A DNA stretch of 64,000 nucleotides from positions 824,846 to 888,845 of the forward strand of contig NZ_MKEQ01000002.1 of NCBI RefSeq assembly GCF_001875655.1. The letters run 5' to 3'. This stretch comes from Enterobacter hormaechei ATCC 49162 (lineage in GTDB: Bacteria; Pseudomonadota; Gammaproteobacteria; Enterobacterales; Enterobacteriaceae). Below are positions 30,393 through 40,401 of the stretch, in pieces; positions within the stretch are counted from its first letter, which is position 1, and the number at the start of each line of letters is the position of its first letter. The translations under genes and the position numbers were made by a program. The notes under the pieces are model-generated. The model was not told where the DNA came from. It did not search any database and saw only the letters and a list, made by a program, of their open reading frames with translations.

Positions 30393-31919
30393 ATGAAAAG
30401 ATTCAACCTTCTGCAAATGTTACAAAGCATCGGGCGATCGCTCATGATCCCCATTGCCATGCTGCCTGCCGCCGGTATTTTGCTGGCCTTCGGCGTCAGC
30501 TTTCAGGATCCCAATATTGTCGCCAGCCTGCCGTTTCTCGGCGCGGACTGGCTGGTTCACGTTCTGAAGCTGATGGCGGAAGCGGGCAGCGCGATTTTCG
30601 CTAACCTGCCGCTGCTGTTTGCGGTCGGCGTGGCGGTGGGGCTTAGTGACGATCAGGGCATTGCCGGACTGTCGGCGATCGCCGGGTTTCTGATTATGAA
30701 CGTCACCATCGGCCAGTTTCTGGGGATCACGCCCGAGTCGGTGGCGCAGGTGCGTGACTATACGATGGTGCTGGGCATCCCTTCGCTCCAGACCGGCGTG
30801 TTTGGCGGCATCATTATCGGGATTATTGCCGCCTGGCTGTATAAACGCTATTACCGTATCCAGCTTCCGTCCTGGCTGGAGTTCTTCTCTGGCAAGCGCT
30901 TCGTGCCAATAGTGACCTCCTTCGCCGCGCTGTTTGTCGGGCTGGTGATGGCGGTGGTCTGGCCGCCGGTTCAGCATCTGATTAATGGCCTGTCGAATAC
31001 CATGACGGTGCAGGGGCCGGGCGTGTCCGCCTTCCTGTTCGGTTTTGTCGAGCGACTGCTGATCCCGTTTGGTCTTAACCATGTCTGGTGGCCGACGTTC
31101 TGGCTCCAGTTTGGCGAGTACGTAAACAAGGCCGGGCAAGTGGTGCATGGCGACCAGCTTATCTTCTTTGCCCAGCTGAAAGACCAGGTGCCAATTACCG
31201 CCGGAACCTTTATGGCCGGGCTGACGCCCATCAAGATGTTCTGCATTCCGGCGATTGCGCTGGCGATCTACCGCTGCGCCAGCCCGGAAAACAGAGCGCG
31301 GGTGAAGGGGATTATGCTCTCTGGCGCGATCACTTCCATCGTCTGCGGCATCACCGAGCCGATCGAGTTCTCCTTCCTGTTTGTTGCCCCCGTGCTGTAT
31401 GGCATTCACGCCGTCCTGGCGGGGCTGGTGTTCCTCCTGATGGAGTGGTTCAGCGTGCACATCGGGCTCTCTTTCTCCGGCGGGCTTATCGACTATCTGT
31501 TCTTTGGCGTCCTGCCGCGCGCGCCTCACTGGTACATGGTGTTCCCGGTCGGGCTGGTGATGGGCGTGGTGTACTACATCCTGTTTACCTTTGCCATCCG
31601 CCGCTGGAATTTGCTGACGCCGGGCCGTGAAGTCGAAGAAAGGACTGTGACGCAGGAAAACGAACAGAACGACCTGGTGAGCGGCATTATTCTGGCCTAT
31701 GGCGGGCTGGGGAATATGACCAGCATCGAAGCCTGCATGTCACGTCTGCGCATAGACGTGACGGATAAGACGCTGGTGGACAAAGCGCTGCGGAAACAGC
31801 TTGGCGCGGCGGGCGTCGTCGAGGTCGGGAATAACATTCAGAGCGTCTTTGGCATGAAATCCGATCGGCTGAAAGAGGCTATCCGCGCAGCTAACGCGTA
31901 TACACAGGAGGCAAAATGA
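30393..31919 (+). CDS. PTS EIICB permease, glucose family
   Basis: A 508-residue fusion of an EIIC channel (about 1-395, roughly ten spans, with the conserved GITEPIEFSFLF segment) and an EIIB domain (about 425-505). The EIIB phosphocysteine is in MTSIEACMSRLRIDV. No EIIA domain is present, so phosphate must come from another EIIA, probably the chromosomal EIIA-Glc. It imports and 6-phosphorylates a hexose. It is related to PtsG and MalX. The start ATG follows AGGAG. Its stop overlaps the next ATG (ATGA). Linkage to hexulose-phosphate enzymes suggests the substrate is not simply glucose. Confidence 0.9.
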   Translation: MKRFNLLQMLQSIGRSLMIPIAMLPAAGILLAFGVSFQDPNIVASLPFLGADWLVHVLKLMAEAGSAIFANLPLLFAVGVAVGLSDDQGIAGLSAIAGFLIMNVTIGQFLGITPESVAQVRDYTMVLGIPSLQTGVFGGIIIGIIAAWLYKRYYRIQLPSWLEFFSGKRFVPIVTSFAALFVGLVMAVVWPPVQHLINGLSNTMTVQGPGVSAFLFGFVERLLIPFGLNHVWWPTFWLQFGEYVNKAGQVVHGDQLIFFAQLKDQVPITAGTFMAGLTPIKMFCIPAIALAIYRCASPENRARVKGIMLSGAITSIVCGITEPIEFSFLFVAPVLYGIHAVLAGLVFLLMEWFSVHIGLSFSGGLIDYLFFGVLPRAPHWYMVFPVGLVMGVVYYILFTFAIRRWNLLTPGREVEERTVTQENEQNDLVSGIILAYGGLGNMTSIEACMSRLRIDVTDKTLVDKALRKQLGAAGVVEVGNNIQSVFGMKSDRLKEAIRAANAYTQEAK

Positions 31920-32758
31920 AACAGCTACACCACAGCGGCCTGCCGCTGTATCTCGATGACGACGGCGTGATGGCGCTGAAACCCCCGCTGAACTATCTCG
32001 GCTTTGGTCGCAAAAACGCCGGGCAGATGGCGGTGGTCTTACCGGAGTTCACCGAAGCGCAGCGTGATGAACCGGCTTATGATGTCTATCGCGGGCTAAG
32101 CTTTGCGGAGGATCAGGAACGGCTTTCTGCCGACCAGTATCAGTACGACATCACCATCATCATGCCGGGGACGATTGGCAGGGAGCGCAAGAAAACCAGC
32201 GGTCACTATCACGGCTATAACGACACGCGGCGCAACACCCATCCGGAAGTGTACGAAGTGATTAAGGGTACGGCGGCGTATATCCTGCAAAAGTCGCCGG
32301 ATTTTGCCGCCCCGCCAAAAGATCTGCTGGTGGACGATCTTATCGTGGCGGTGGTGAAGGAGGGGCAGAGCATTATCGTGCCGCCGAATTATGGCCACTG
32401 CTCCATCAATATCGGCGACGGGCCGCTGGTGTTCAGCAACCTGGCGTATAAACCCTGCGCGGTTCACTACGACACGGTGCAGTTTTACCACGGTATGGCT
32501 TGCTACATCGTTGAAGAGAACGGGCAGCTCTGCGTGCGCAAGAATCGCTACTACTCACATATTCCGCGCATCAAATTCGCCACCGTCAAAGAGAACCCGC
32601 ATCTTGGCATCACCTTCGATACGCCGCTTTACCAGCGTTATCGCGCCGCGCCGGAACGTTTCCACTTTCTGGGACATGTCGATAACTATGTCCGGGAAAT
32701 CATGGGGATGCTCGAGTATCAGGATGATTTATTCCCGCTCTGCCAGGAGGACGCATGA
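31916..32758 (+). CDS. Cupin-type glucose-6-phosphate isomerase
   Basis: A 280-residue protein of the archaeal-type phosphoglucose isomerase family (cupin), unrelated to the usual enterobacterial Pgi. The metal-binding cluster TSGHYHGYNDTRRNTHPEVYEV (split: GHYH, then THPEVYEV) is at about residues 98-120, giving two or three histidines and a glutamate. It interconverts an aldose 6-phosphate and a ketose 6-phosphate. It is coupled to the PTS gene upstream and overlaps the next gene by ATGATG. It would turn the imported sugar phosphate into fructose 6-phosphate or an isomer. Confidence 0.88.
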   Translation: MKQLHHSGLPLYLDDDGVMALKPPLNYLGFGRKNAGQMAVVLPEFTEAQRDEPAYDVYRGLSFAEDQERLSADQYQYDITIIMPGTIGRERKKTSGHYHGYNDTRRNTHPEVYEVIKGTAAYILQKSPDFAAPPKDLLVDDLIVAVVKEGQSIIVPPNYGHCSINIGDGPLVFSNLAYKPCAVHYDTVQFYHGMACYIVEENGQLCVRKNRYYSHIPRIKFATVKENPHLGITFDTPLYQRYRAAPERFHFLGHVDNYVREIMGMLEYQDDLFPLCQEDA

Positions 32759-33321
32759 TGGAAACGCAATCTGTAGCAGGCGTTGCCTGTAGCGACCTGC
32801 ATCAGGCAATGGCGCGGATTGATGGTGCTGCGCTGGCGCGTCTGGAGCAGGCCATCGCTGACGCGAACGCGGTATTTGTGTTTGGCGCAGGGCGTTCGCT
32901 GTTGATGCTGAAAGCTTTTGCGATGCGCCTGATGCATATCGGCCTGAAGGTGTATGTTGTTGGTGATGTGGTCACGCCTGCGCTGCAAAAAGGCGACCTG
33001 CTGTTACTGGCCAGCGCATCGGGCGAAACGGCTTCGCTGGTGAATGTGTCTATAAAAGCGAAGCAGCTGGGCGGTACTGCGGCTCTGCTGACCATTTTCC
33101 CCGAGTCCACGTTGGGGAAACTGGCGGAGGTGGTGGTCAGGATCCCGGCCTATACCGACAAACTGCCGGATGGACCCGAGAATGTGAAAGGCATTCTGCC
33201 CGGCGGCAGCCTGTTTGAAGAGGCCGTCATGGTGCTGGGGGATGCCATGATAGTGAATCTGGCGCAGTCGACGGGATATCACATAACCAAAGGTTTTGCG
33301 CTACACGCCAACCTCGAATAG
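32755..33321 (+). CDS. hxlB: 6-phospho-3-hexuloisomerase (PHI), SIS domain
   Basis: A 188-residue single SIS-domain protein. The pattern VFGAGRSLLMLKAFAMRLMHIGLKVYVVG with SASGETASLV and the ending PGGSLFEEAVMVLGDAMIV is that of hexuloisomerases of the RuMP pathway, which interconvert arabino-3-hexulose 6-phosphate and fructose 6-phosphate. Glu and His candidates near the C-terminus (SLFEE, YHITKGFALHANLE) fit the family. The start is ATGATG: 32755 or 32758, the second having better spacing from AGGAGG. It lies in an operon with its partner synthase. Confidence 0.88.
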   Translation: MMETQSVAGVACSDLHQAMARIDGAALARLEQAIADANAVFVFGAGRSLLMLKAFAMRLMHIGLKVYVVGDVVTPALQKGDLLLLASASGETASLVNVSIKAKQLGGTAALLTIFPESTLGKLAEVVVRIPAYTDKLPDGPENVKGILPGGSLFEEAVMVLGDAMIVNLAQSTGYHITKGFALHANLE

Positions 33322-33344
33322 TCATTCGACACAAGGAAACCAAC

Positions 33345-33980
33345 ATGAAATTACAGCTTGCCCTGGACGAGTTAACCCTGCCTGAAGCGCTGGCATTTAT
33401 TGATAAGGTGGTTGACGACGTTGATATTATTGAAGTGGGCACGCCTTTTCTTATTCGGGAAGGCGTGAAGGCTATTAAAGCCATTAAAGAAAAATATCCG
33501 CATAAGGAAGTGCTGGCGGATGCGAAAATTATGGATGGCGGCCATTTTGAGTCGCAGATGCTTTTCGACGCTGGGGCAGACTATGTCACGGTATTAGGCG
33601 TGACCGATGTGCTGACGATCCAGTCGTGCATCCGCGCGGCGAAAGAGGCCGGAAAGCAGGTGGTGGTGGATATGATCTGCGTCGACGATCTGCCCGCACG
33701 GGTTCGCCTGCTGGAAGAGGCGGGGGCGGATATGCTGGCGGTTCACACCGGCACCGACCAGCAGGCGGCGGGGCGCAAGCCGATTGATGATTTGATAACG
33801 ATGCTGAAGGCGCGCCGGAAAGCCCGGATTGCCGTGGCAGGCGGCATCAGCAGCCAGACGGTGAAGGACTATACGCTGTTAGGCCCGGATGTGGTGATTG
33901 TGGGATCAGCGATCACTCATTCGGCGGATCCGGCGGATGAAGCGAGGAAGATTTCGCAGGTGTTGTTGCAGCATCACTGA
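33345..33980 (+). CDS. hxlA: 3-hexulose-6-phosphate synthase (HPS)
   Basis: A 211-residue (beta/alpha)8 enzyme of the orotidine-decarboxylase suprafamily. The active-site D-x-K-x-x-D motif is ADAKIMDGG. VHTGTDQQAAGRKP distinguishes the HPS group from the ketogulonate-phosphate decarboxylases (UlaD type). IAVAGGIS and VVIVGSAIT bind phosphate. It condenses formaldehyde with ribulose 5-phosphate, or runs in reverse. It is the last gene of the PTS operon, 23 bases after PHI, with an AAGGAAA ribosome site. Together with PHI and the isomerase it can link a hexose phosphate to pentose phosphate. Confidence 0.88.
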   Translation: MKLQLALDELTLPEALAFIDKVVDDVDIIEVGTPFLIREGVKAIKAIKEKYPHKEVLADAKIMDGGHFESQMLFDAGADYVTVLGVTDVLTIQSCIRAAKEAGKQVVVDMICVDDLPARVRLLEEAGADMLAVHTGTDQQAAGRKPIDDLITMLKARRKARIAVAGGISSQTVKDYTLLGPDVVIVGSAITHSADPADEARKISQVLLQHH

Positions 33981-34552
33981 GATTAGACGAAAAGGACGAC
34001 ATCTTCATGTTTAGCGGTTTTGATTTTCGTATCGGTTGATGGCCTGGTTTTCCTGACCTGTCTCCATGCGTTACGGTCCAGCGAAAATGGCAGCTTTTCG
34101 TTGGGCCTATCAGGATGCCTGTTCGGACGCAACCATAACAACTTTCGGCGGCGATAATTTCAGGGGCACACCACTAAAGACAGGAGTCATGGTGGTGTTT
34201 GATTTTATATTGCTGTCGATGGAATTAAGGATATTGATGCAATTTTCCCAACACGACGATAAAAAAACGCACTCAATACAGAAAAAGTTAACGGGGAAAG
34301 AATGAATTGATTTTTATAATACTGGTAGACAGGGATCAAAATTTTAAGGTTCCGGCGGGGTTGAGCGTTCAGTCTAAAATGAAGGGTTTCCACCAACCGC
34401 TTTGCAGGTTGATTCGTCACCAGAAGCTCTGACCATATATTACATTGAAGCGAAAGCGCTCTTTACTTTCTTGTTGGGGATAAAAAATACAGAATCACAA
34501 TAACAGCGGCTTGAAGGCACTCAGAGCGCTTGCGACTCTTTTTGACTAATAG
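33981..34552. other. Gene-free AT-rich region between the PTS operon and ssrA
   Basis: About 570 bases with no convincing gene. A 79-codon plus-strand frame at 34066-34305 lacks protein-like character. The 3' end of ssrA, next to this region, is a known integration point for enterobacterial islands. I found no integrase gene and no second copy of the tmRNA 3' end in the window. Confidence 0.5.
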
Positions 34553-34585
34553 AAAAACTCCAGCCTGGGAAAGCTGGAGTTTTTA
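34553..34585. terminator. Bidirectional terminator downstream of ssrA
   Basis: AAAAACTCCAGC and GCTGGAGTTTTT form a long stem with a short loop and T tracts in both directions, about 120 bases beyond the tmRNA 3' end. Confidence 0.75.
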
Positions 34586-34702
34586 GAAGCGCACGTGCAT
34601 TTTACGTGAATATTTTGTCTCAGCTTGGTCTGCTCACTGTCTGGTCAGTGTCGGTAAGTGGCTCTATTTCTTGCCACTGCCCTGTTGCAATCCTGTTAAA
34701 AG

Positions 34703-35066
34703 TGGTGGAGCTGGCGGGAGTTGAACCCGCGTCCGAAATTTCTACATCCTCGGTACTACATGCTTAGTTTGTCTTTACATTCGCACGTCAGCTGCGGACA
34801 AACACGCCACTAACGAACTAGCCTGATTAGTTTTAACGCTTCAACCCCAGGCAGGGCTTCCACGCGATCTCTTTTGGGTTTGACCTCTCTTTGATCCCCG
34901 TCTTAAGAGCGGAAGCTAGGGAGAGAGGGCTCTTAGCAGGTTATTAAGCTGCTAAAGCGTAGTTTTCGTCGTTTGCGACTATTTTTTTGCGGCTTTTAAC
35001 GAGGCAAACCGCCCCTCGGCATGCACCTTGGGTTTCGCAAATCCCGTCGAATCCAGAATCAGCCCC
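34703..35066 (-). ncRNA. ssrA: Transfer-messenger RNA (tmRNA)
   Basis: A 364-base RNA on the minus strand. The 5' end GGGGCTGATTCTGGATTCG and the 3' T-arm and acceptor GGTTCAACTCCCGCC...CCACCA pair as a tRNA-Ala-like domain. The tag frame at 34941-34976 encodes ANDENYALAA followed by two stops. With SmpB it rescues ribosomes stalled on broken mRNA. smpB lies just upstream, as in other enterobacteria. Its 3' end often serves as an attachment site for islands, consistent with accessory DNA on that side. Confidence 0.97.
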
Positions 35067-35155
35067 AATAGTGTTGAACACAGTATACCAGATTTCACTT
35101 CTTCGATACCAGCCCGAAACGCTAACTTATTGAATAGTACAATAAGTGCGCAGAA

Positions 35156-35638
35156 TCAACGTCCTGCGTTTTTCATGATACGTGCTTTGTCGAGCTGCCA
35201 CTCGCGTGCTTTCAGGTCTGTGCGCTTGTCGTGCTGTTTCTTACCTTTCGCCACGCCGATTTTCACTTTGCACCAGGCGTTTTTCCAGTATAAAGAGAGC
35301 GCAACTACGGTGAAGCCTTCCCGGTTGATGCGTCCGTAGAGGGATTCCAGTTCGCGCTTGTTCAGCAGCAGCTTACGTGTGCGGGTAGGATCGCAGACGT
35401 AATGTGAAGAGGCGACGGTCAGCGGCGTAAAGTTCGCGCCGAACAGGAAGGCCTCACCGTCTTTCAGGATCACGTAGCTGTCGCCAATGTTGGCTTTCCC
35501 GGCACGCAGCGATTTTACTTCCCAGCCCTGCAACGCAAGGCCAGCCTCGAATTCTTCTTCGATGAAATACTCGTGGCGAGCACGCTTGTTGAGCGCAATG
35601 GTCGCCGAACCAGGTTTATGTGCTTTTTTCTTCGTCAT
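35156..35638 (-). CDS. smpB: tmRNA-binding protein SmpB
   Basis: A 160-residue protein, the family length, with an OB-fold core ([37 protein letters not shown]) and a basic C-terminal tail ([17 protein letters not shown]) that enters the ribosome mRNA channel. It escorts tmRNA to stalled ribosomes. It is transcribed in the same direction as ssrA, 89 bases upstream, and is divergent from ratA. Confidence 0.97.
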   Translation of the reverse strand: MTKKKAHKPGSATIALNKRARHEYFIEEEFEAGLALQGWEVKSLRAGKANIGDSYVILKDGEAFLFGANFTPLTVASSHYVCDPTRTRKLLLNKRELESLYGRINREGFTVVALSLYWKNAWCKVKIGVAKGKKQHDKRTDLKAREWQLDKARIMKNAGR

Positions 35639-35794
35639 AAGTGTCGTAAAGCCGTCGGTAATCTGATTTTAAAAAGTCACCTCATTGCGTCCTGTGAGGT
35701 CTAACGCGCTATCTTAGCACGAGATAAGGCTTAGCGTTTTTTTAACAGGTGATAAATGTTATTATTTGTCTGTTGTGTGACCATGGAAAATGCT

Positions 35795-36232
35795 ATGCCT
35801 CAGATTAGCCGTACTGCGCTTGTTCCCTACAGCGCGGAACAAATGTATCAGTTAGTGAACGACGTTCAGTCCTATCCGGAATTTATTCCGGGATGCACCG
35901 GTAGCCGGGTGCTGGAATCCGGCCCGACGCAGATGACTGCGGCCGTGGATGTCTCCAAAGCGGGGATCAGCAAAACGTTCACCACGCGCAATACCCTGAC
36001 TAGCAATCAGAGTATTTTGATGCATCTGGTGGATGGTCCGTTTAAAAAACTGATGGGAGGGTGGAAGTTTACGCCACTGAGTGCTGACGCCTGCCGTATT
36101 GAGTTTCATCTGGATTTTGAATTTACCAATAAGCTGATCGAACTGGCGTTTGGCCGTATCTTTAAAGAGCTAGCCTCGAATATGGTTCAGGCGTTCACCA
36201 CGCGCGCCAAAGAGGTTTACAGTGTCGCATAA
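35795..36232 (+). CDS. ratA: RatA, ribosome association toxin / ubiquinone-binding START-domain protein
   Basis: A 145-residue polyketide cyclase/START-fold protein starting [12 protein letters not shown]. Named RatA in E. coli for binding the 50S subunit and blocking 70S formation; it is also related to Coq10. The chosen ATG at 35795 gives the core protein. An in-frame ATG at 35756 would add 13 residues (as in some annotations), and one at 35783 is also possible. It overlaps ratB by 11 bases and the pair forms one operon, divergent from smpB. Confidence 0.92.
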   Translation: MPQISRTALVPYSAEQMYQLVNDVQSYPEFIPGCTGSRVLESGPTQMTAAVDVSKAGISKTFTTRNTLTSNQSILMHLVDGPFKKLMGGWKFTPLSADACRIEFHLDFEFTNKLIELAFGRIFKELASNMVQAFTTRAKEVYSVA

Positions 36233-36509
36233 GATTGCTGTTGAGGTGGTGTATGCGCTGCCGGAGAAGCAGTATTTGCAGCGCGTGATGCTTGAAGAGG
36301 GTGCCACCGTTGAGGCGGCTATCCTGGCTTCCGGCATTCTTGAGCTTCGCAGCGACATTGATCTGGCGAAGAATAAAGTTGGCATTTATAGCCGTCCGGT
36401 TAAGCTTGGGGATGTACTGAAAGAGGGCGACAGGGTTGAGATCTATCGCCCGCTGATTGCCGACCCGAAAGAGTTGCGCCGTCAGCGAGCAGAGAAATCC
36501 GGTAAGTAG
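36222..36509 (+). CDS. ratB: RatB, UPF0125 ubiquitin-like-fold protein
   Basis: A 95-residue RnfH/RatB-family protein with a beta-grasp fold ([46 protein letters not shown]). The GTG start overlaps the end of ratA. Its function is not established. It is listed as an antitoxin-like partner by position only. A strong bidirectional terminator follows. Confidence 0.92.
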   Translation: MSHKIAVEVVYALPEKQYLQRVMLEEGATVEAAILASGILELRSDIDLAKNKVGIYSRPVKLGDVLKEGDRVEIYRPLIADPKELRRQRAEKSGK

Positions 36510-36524
36510 CCAAAAAATATTCAC

Positions 36525-36555
36525 AAAAAAGGTGCTCATTGAGCACCTTTTTGCG
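36525..36555. terminator. Bidirectional terminator between ratB and bamE
   Basis: AAAAAAGGTGCTC and GAGCACCTTTTT form a stem around ATT, with T tracts on both strands, between the convergent genes. Confidence 0.85.
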
Positions 36556-36569
36556 TTGCTGACGCCTGA

Positions 36570-36908
36570 TTATTTGGTCAGGGCAGGCTTGTTGTCGATA
36601 TTGGTCAGCACACCGGCACTGCTGAAGGTCAGCGTCAGGGTTTGCTGGGTCACATCTTCATGACCAGGCTGCTGGCGGAATACATAGAACCAGGTGTTTG
36701 TGCCGAACGGATCGGACATCATCGGGGTTCCCAGGGCATAAGCGACCTGCTGTTGTGTCATACCCACGCGGATTTTGGACACATCGTTAGGGGTAAGGTA
36801 GTTCCCCTGGTTGATGTCAGGACGGTAAACCACTTTCTCCAGAGTGGAACAGCCTGCGGTCAACATCAGAAGAACCGCTGCGGCAGCGGTCAGCGTTTTA
36901 CAGCGCAT
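36570..36908 (-). CDS. bamE: Outer-membrane assembly lipoprotein BamE (SmpA)
   Basis: A 112-residue lipoprotein with lipobox LTAGC (cysteine near residue 20) and the SmpA/OmlA fold ([30 protein letters not shown]). It is part of the BAM complex that inserts beta-barrel proteins into the outer membrane. It lies downstream of recN on the same strand, as in E. coli, with its own likely promoter in the 138-base gap. Confidence 0.96.
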   Translation of the reverse strand: MRCKTLTAAAAVLLMLTAGCSTLEKVVYRPDINQGNYLTPNDVSKIRVGMTQQQVAYALGTPMMSDPFGTNTWFYVFRQQPGHEDVTQQTLTLTFSSAGVLTNIDNKPALTK

Positions 36909-37046
36909 AGTGATTTGATTCCTTTTCGGGCCCGAGCAGTACGCGGCTCATATGTAATATGCCGATGATAATAGACCTTGCCCCACTTTGAAACCGGTCT
37001 GGCGGCGTTTTTGTTGTTCTGTATGACCCTGAGATCCCGAAAAAGT

Positions 37047-38708
37047 TTATGCCGCCAGTAGTTCTTTCGCATTCGCGAGGGTATTGCGGGTGACTTCGCT
37101 GCCACCGAGCAGGCGTGCCAGCTCCTGCAAGCGTGAGCGTTTATCCAGCGGCTTCATGTGCGTTTCCGTCATTTCGCCATCGGTTTCCTTGCTGACGATA
37201 AAGTGGTGATGACCACAACCGGCTACCTGCGGCAGGTGAGTCACACACATGACCTGCGTCGATTCACCCAACTGACGCAGCAGTTTGCCGACAACGGCCG
37301 CGGTCGGGCCGCTGATACCCACATCCACTTCATCGAAAATCAACGCCGGGGTTTCCATTTTACGGGCGGTAATCACCTGAATGGCCAGAGCGATACGCGA
37401 CAGTTCACCGCCGGAAGCCACTTTCGAAATGGCCTGCAAAGGCTGGCCCGGGTTGGTGGTGACGCGGAATTCTACGCGATCTGCGCCTTCCGCCGTCAGA
37501 TGATGTTCTTCAAAGCGAACATCAATGGTAAACACTCCATGCGGCATCGCCAGCGTATGCATGCTGTCGGTAATGTGCTGGCTAAGCTCCTGCGCATAGT
37601 GCTGTCGCACGTCGTGCAGCCGTTTCGCCGTTTCCAGCGCCTGCTGATGATGCAGATTGACCGCCAGAGACAAGGTTTCGAGGGAATCGGCCTGATCGTC
37701 CAGCTGTTGCTGTTCCTCCAGCAGAGACTGATAGTAATTCGGCAGCTCTTCCGGGGTGACGTGATGCTTACGCGCCAGTGAAATCTGACGGGAGATGCGT
37801 TGTTCAAGCTCAAACAGACGGTTCGGGTCGAGGTCCAGACGTTCACAATAGTGGCGCAGTTCATCCCCGGCCTCTGAAATCTGAATCGCGGCCTCTTCCA
37901 GCATCTCCAGCACGCCAGAAAGCTTATTGTCCATGCCGGTCAGTTCGGTAACAAGCTGACGCACGTTGTACAGCTGGCTCTGCAAGTTTACGTCTTCGCC
38001 ATCCGCCAGCATGTTCAGGGCATTCTGGCTGGTGGAAAGCAGTTGACCGCTGTTGGCCAGACGCTTGTACTCCTCATCGATTTGCTCAAATTCACCTGCC
38101 TGCGGGTTAAATTCGTTCAACTCTTTCAGCTGATATTCCAGCAGCTCGGCGCGCGCGGTACGCTCCTGGCTTTGCTGCTGATGCTGCGCCAGTTCGCGGC
38201 AGCTTTGATGCCACTGACGATAGTGCTCCGCCATGAGTTGAGTAAGCGCGTACTCACCTGCATAGCCATCAAGCAGGGCTTTCTGTTGTTCGGGTTTGAT
38301 TAACTGCTGGTGCGCATGCTGACCGTGGATCTGGATGAGCAACTGGCCCAGCTCGCGAAGCTGGGAAAGGGGAACTGCTGTACCGTTGATAAACCCGCGG
38401 GAGCGGCCATCGCTGCTGATGACGCGGCGAAGTAAACACTCACGTCCGTCTTCAAGCTGGTTCGCTTCCAGCCAGCGCAGGGCGGCAGGCGTGTCTTTTA
38501 ACGAGAAGCGGGCGCAGAGATCGGCACGGGCTGCGCCTGTGCGCACCATATCACCCTCTGCACGACCGCCGAGGCACAAGCCGAGGGCATCAATGGCAAT
38601 GGATTTACCTGCACCGGTTTCACCGGTAATCGCCGTCATTCCGCTATGGAAGTCAATCTCAAGCTCACGAACAATGGCAAAGTTGCTGATGGTCAGTTGT
38701 GCCAGCAT
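37047..38708 (-). CDS. recN: DNA repair protein RecN
   Basis: A 553-residue SMC-like ATPase, the E. coli length. Walker A GETGAGKS is at about 30, a long coiled coil fills the middle, the signature [12 protein letters not shown] is at about 430 and Walker B is in [12 protein letters not shown]. It takes part in double-strand break repair by holding DNA together. Two LexA-box sequences lie just upstream, so it is strongly SOS-induced. Confidence 0.97.
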   Translation of the reverse strand: MLAQLTISNFAIVRELEIDFHSGMTAITGETGAGKSIAIDALGLCLGGRAEGDMVRTGAARADLCARFSLKDTPAALRWLEANQLEDGRECLLRRVISSDGRSRGFINGTAVPLSQLRELGQLLIQIHGQHAHQQLIKPEQQKALLDGYAGEYALTQLMAEHYRQWHQSCRELAQHQQQSQERTARAELLEYQLKELNEFNPQAGEFEQIDEEYKRLANSGQLLSTSQNALNMLADGEDVNLQSQLYNVRQLVTELTGMDNKLSGVLEMLEEAAIQISEAGDELRHYCERLDLDPNRLFELEQRISRQISLARKHHVTPEELPNYYQSLLEEQQQLDDQADSLETLSLAVNLHHQQALETAKRLHDVRQHYAQELSQHITDSMHTLAMPHGVFTIDVRFEEHHLTAEGADRVEFRVTTNPGQPLQAISKVASGGELSRIALAIQVITARKMETPALIFDEVDVGISGPTAAVVGKLLRQLGESTQVMCVTHLPQVAGCGHHHFIVSKETDGEMTETHMKPLDKRSRLQELARLLGGSEVTRNTLANAKELLAA

Positions 38709-38735
38709 AATTGTTTTCCTGTATGAAAAACCATG

Positions 38736-38775
38736 ACTGTGTTTGTATACAGTATAAACTGGTTTTATATACAGT
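38736..38775 (-). promoter_or_regulatory. Two LexA boxes upstream of recN
   Basis: CTGTGTTTGTATACAG (38737-38752) matches the CTGT-N8-ACAG consensus. CTGGTTTTATATACAG (38759-38774) has one mismatch. The arrangement is the same as at E. coli recN, where the sites overlap the promoter and give tight SOS control. Confidence 0.88.
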
Positions 38776-38793
38776 AAAGTGCTGGATGCAAAA

Positions 38794-39672
38794 TCAGAAC
38801 AATTTTTTTGACCAGCCGAGTTTGGAGCTTAATGTATTGAAATAGCTGTAATCTTTCGGGTGAATCAGGTTCAGATGGTAATCGCAGCGGCGAATGAGGA
38901 CATCTTCTCCTTCCTGAATGGGAAGCGCAATCTGACTGTCGCAGCTGATCTCCAGGTCGTTACGGCGATGGGAAAAACGCAGACGGATGGTGCTGTCGCC
39001 GTTGATCACCAGCGGACGCGCCGAGAGCGTATGGGGGAACATCGGCACCAGGGTTATCGCATCCAGAGATGGCGTCAGTATGGGGCCTCCGGCTGAAAGC
39101 GAGTAGGCAGTTGATCCCGTCGGGGTTGAAATAATCAGCCCGTCAGAACGCTGAGAGAACGCGAAGATTTCGTCGATATAGACTTCGAACTCGATCATGT
39201 GCGCCACTTTACCGGGGTGGAGAACCACCTCGTTAATGGCGGTGCTGATGCGCTTCTGGCAGTCCTGCTGACACACCTGCGCTTCCAGTAAAAACCGTTT
39301 TTCACTGATATAGTGACCTTCCAGCACGTCCGCCAGTTGCTGCTGCGCATTGTCCGGGTCGAGGTCGGTCAGGAAACCGAGATTGCCACGGTTAATACCA
39401 ATAACCTTAATGTCATAGCGAGCCAGCGTTCGCGCCGCGCCCAGCATATTGCCATCGCCGCCGACCACCACGGCGAGATCCGCCTGCTGGCCAATTTCCG
39501 CCAGCGTGCCGGTTCTGACGCTTTTAAGCTGCAACTCCTGGGCGATCTGCTGCTCGACCATCACTTCATAGCCTTTACCACACAGCCAGCGATACAACAT
39601 TTCATGTGTCGTCAATGCGGTAGGGTGACGCGGATGGCCGACGATCCCAATACACCTGAAATGATTATTCAT
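38794..39672 (-). CDS. nadK: NAD kinase
   Basis: A 292-residue protein, equal in length to E. coli Nad[12 protein letters not shown] holds the catalytic aspartate, and [29 protein letters not shown] shape the NAD and ATP sites. It phosphorylates NAD to NADP. The ATG at 39672 gives the usual N-terminus [10 protein letters not shown] longer frame to 39747 enters the grpE promoter. It is divergent from grpE. Confidence 0.97.
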   Translation of the reverse strand: MNNHFRCIGIVGHPRHPTALTTHEMLYRWLCGKGYEVMVEQQIAQELQLKSVRTGTLAEIGQQADLAVVVGGDGNMLGAARTLARYDIKVIGINRGNLGFLTDLDPDNAQQQLADVLEGHYISEKRFLLEAQVCQQDCQKRISTAINEVVLHPGKVAHMIEFEVYIDEIFAFSQRSDGLIISTPTGSTAYSLSAGGPILTPSLDAITLVPMFPHTLSARPLVINGDSTIRLRFSHRRNDLEISCDSQIALPIQEGEDVLIRRCDYHLNLIHPKDYSYFNTLSSKLGWSKKLF

Positions 39673-39721
39673 TTTCTGGAGGTCCTTGTGCCTGATGAAT
39701 GATGACAATCTGCCTTGTTCC

Positions 39722-39747
39722 CTTGAATCCAGGAAACTGATCCCCAT
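39722..39747 (+). promoter_or_regulatory. Sigma-32 heat-shock promoter of grpE
   Basis: CTTGAA and CCCCAT are separated by 14 bases, matching the sigma-32 consensus, about 50 bases upstream of the grpE start. Confidence 0.85.
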
Positions 39748-39794
39748 AATAAGCGAAGTTAGCGAGATGAATGCAGAAAAACGCGGAGAAATTC

Positions 39795-40388
39795 ATGAGT
39801 AGTAAAGAACAGAAAACGCCTGAGGGGCAAGCCCCTGAAGAAATTATCACGGAACAGCACGATGAAGTTGAGGCAGTAGAGCCAGACACGTCTGCTGAGC
39901 AGGTGGACCCGCGCGATGAAAAAATTGCCAACCTGGAAGCTCAGTTGGTAGAAGCGCAGAATCGCGAACGCGATGGCGTTCTGCGTATCAAAGCGGAAAT
40001 GGAAAACCTGCGCCGTCGTACCGAGCTGGACGTTGAAAAGGCGCACAAATTTGCGCTGGAGAAATTCGTCAACGAACTGCTGCCGGTGATCGACAGCCTG
40101 GATCGTGCGCTGGAAGTGGCGGATAAAGCTAACCCGGATAACGCGGCGATGATTGAAGGCATTGAGCTGACGCTGAAATCCATGCTGGATGTGGTGCGTA
40201 AGTTCGGTGTTGAAGTGATTGCCGATACGGATGTCCCGCTGGATCCAAACGTTCACCAGGCTATTGCGATGGTGGAATCCGAAGACGTTACCGCGGGTAA
40301 CGTACTGGGTGTGATGCAGAAAGGCTATACCCTGAACGGTCGTACTATTCGCGCTGCGATGGTGACCGTGGCGAAAGCGAAAGCGTAA
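39795..40388 (+). CDS. grpE: Nucleotide exchange factor GrpE
   Basis: A 197-residue protein, the family length. An acidic N-terminus is followed by a long helix (about 45-135) and a C-terminal beta domain ([23 protein letters not shown]). It releases ADP from DnaK. The ATG at 39795 gives the usual [11 protein letters not shown] start. A sigma-32 promoter lies upstream, and a REP-like element follows the stop. Confidence 0.97.
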   Translation: MSSKEQKTPEGQAPEEIITEQHDEVEAVEPDTSAEQVDPRDEKIANLEAQLVEAQNRERDGVLRIKAEMENLRRRTELDVEKAHKFALEKFVNELLPVIDSLDRALEVADKANPDNAAMIEGIELTLKSMLDVVRKFGVEVIADTDVPLDPNVHQAIAMVESEDVTAGNVLGVMQKGYTLNGRTIRAAMVTVAKAKA

Positions 40389-40401
40389 TTTGCCGACCCG
40401 T

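Noticed and set aside
34066..34305. 79-codon plus-strand frame between the PTS operon and ssrA
   Set aside because: Mixed composition, no ribosome site and no similarity I recognise. It is probably non-coding.
34703..34730. Attachment-site duplication of the tmRNA 3' end
   Set aside because: I looked for a second copy of the ssrA 3' sequence to the left and found none in the window, so an intact island with att sites is not supported here.
35756..35794. Longer RatA start at 35756
   Set aside because: It adds 13 mostly hydrophobic residues of doubtful value, while the ATG at 35795 matches the conserved domain start. It remains possible.
37158..37781. Plus-strand frame of 207 codons opposite recN
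   Set aside because: A shadow of the recN coding sequence, as are the long opposite frames in clpB, rluD and yfjD.
38736..38775. Double LexA box as a novelty
   Set aside because: Real, but already well known for recN, so it is listed as a feature only.
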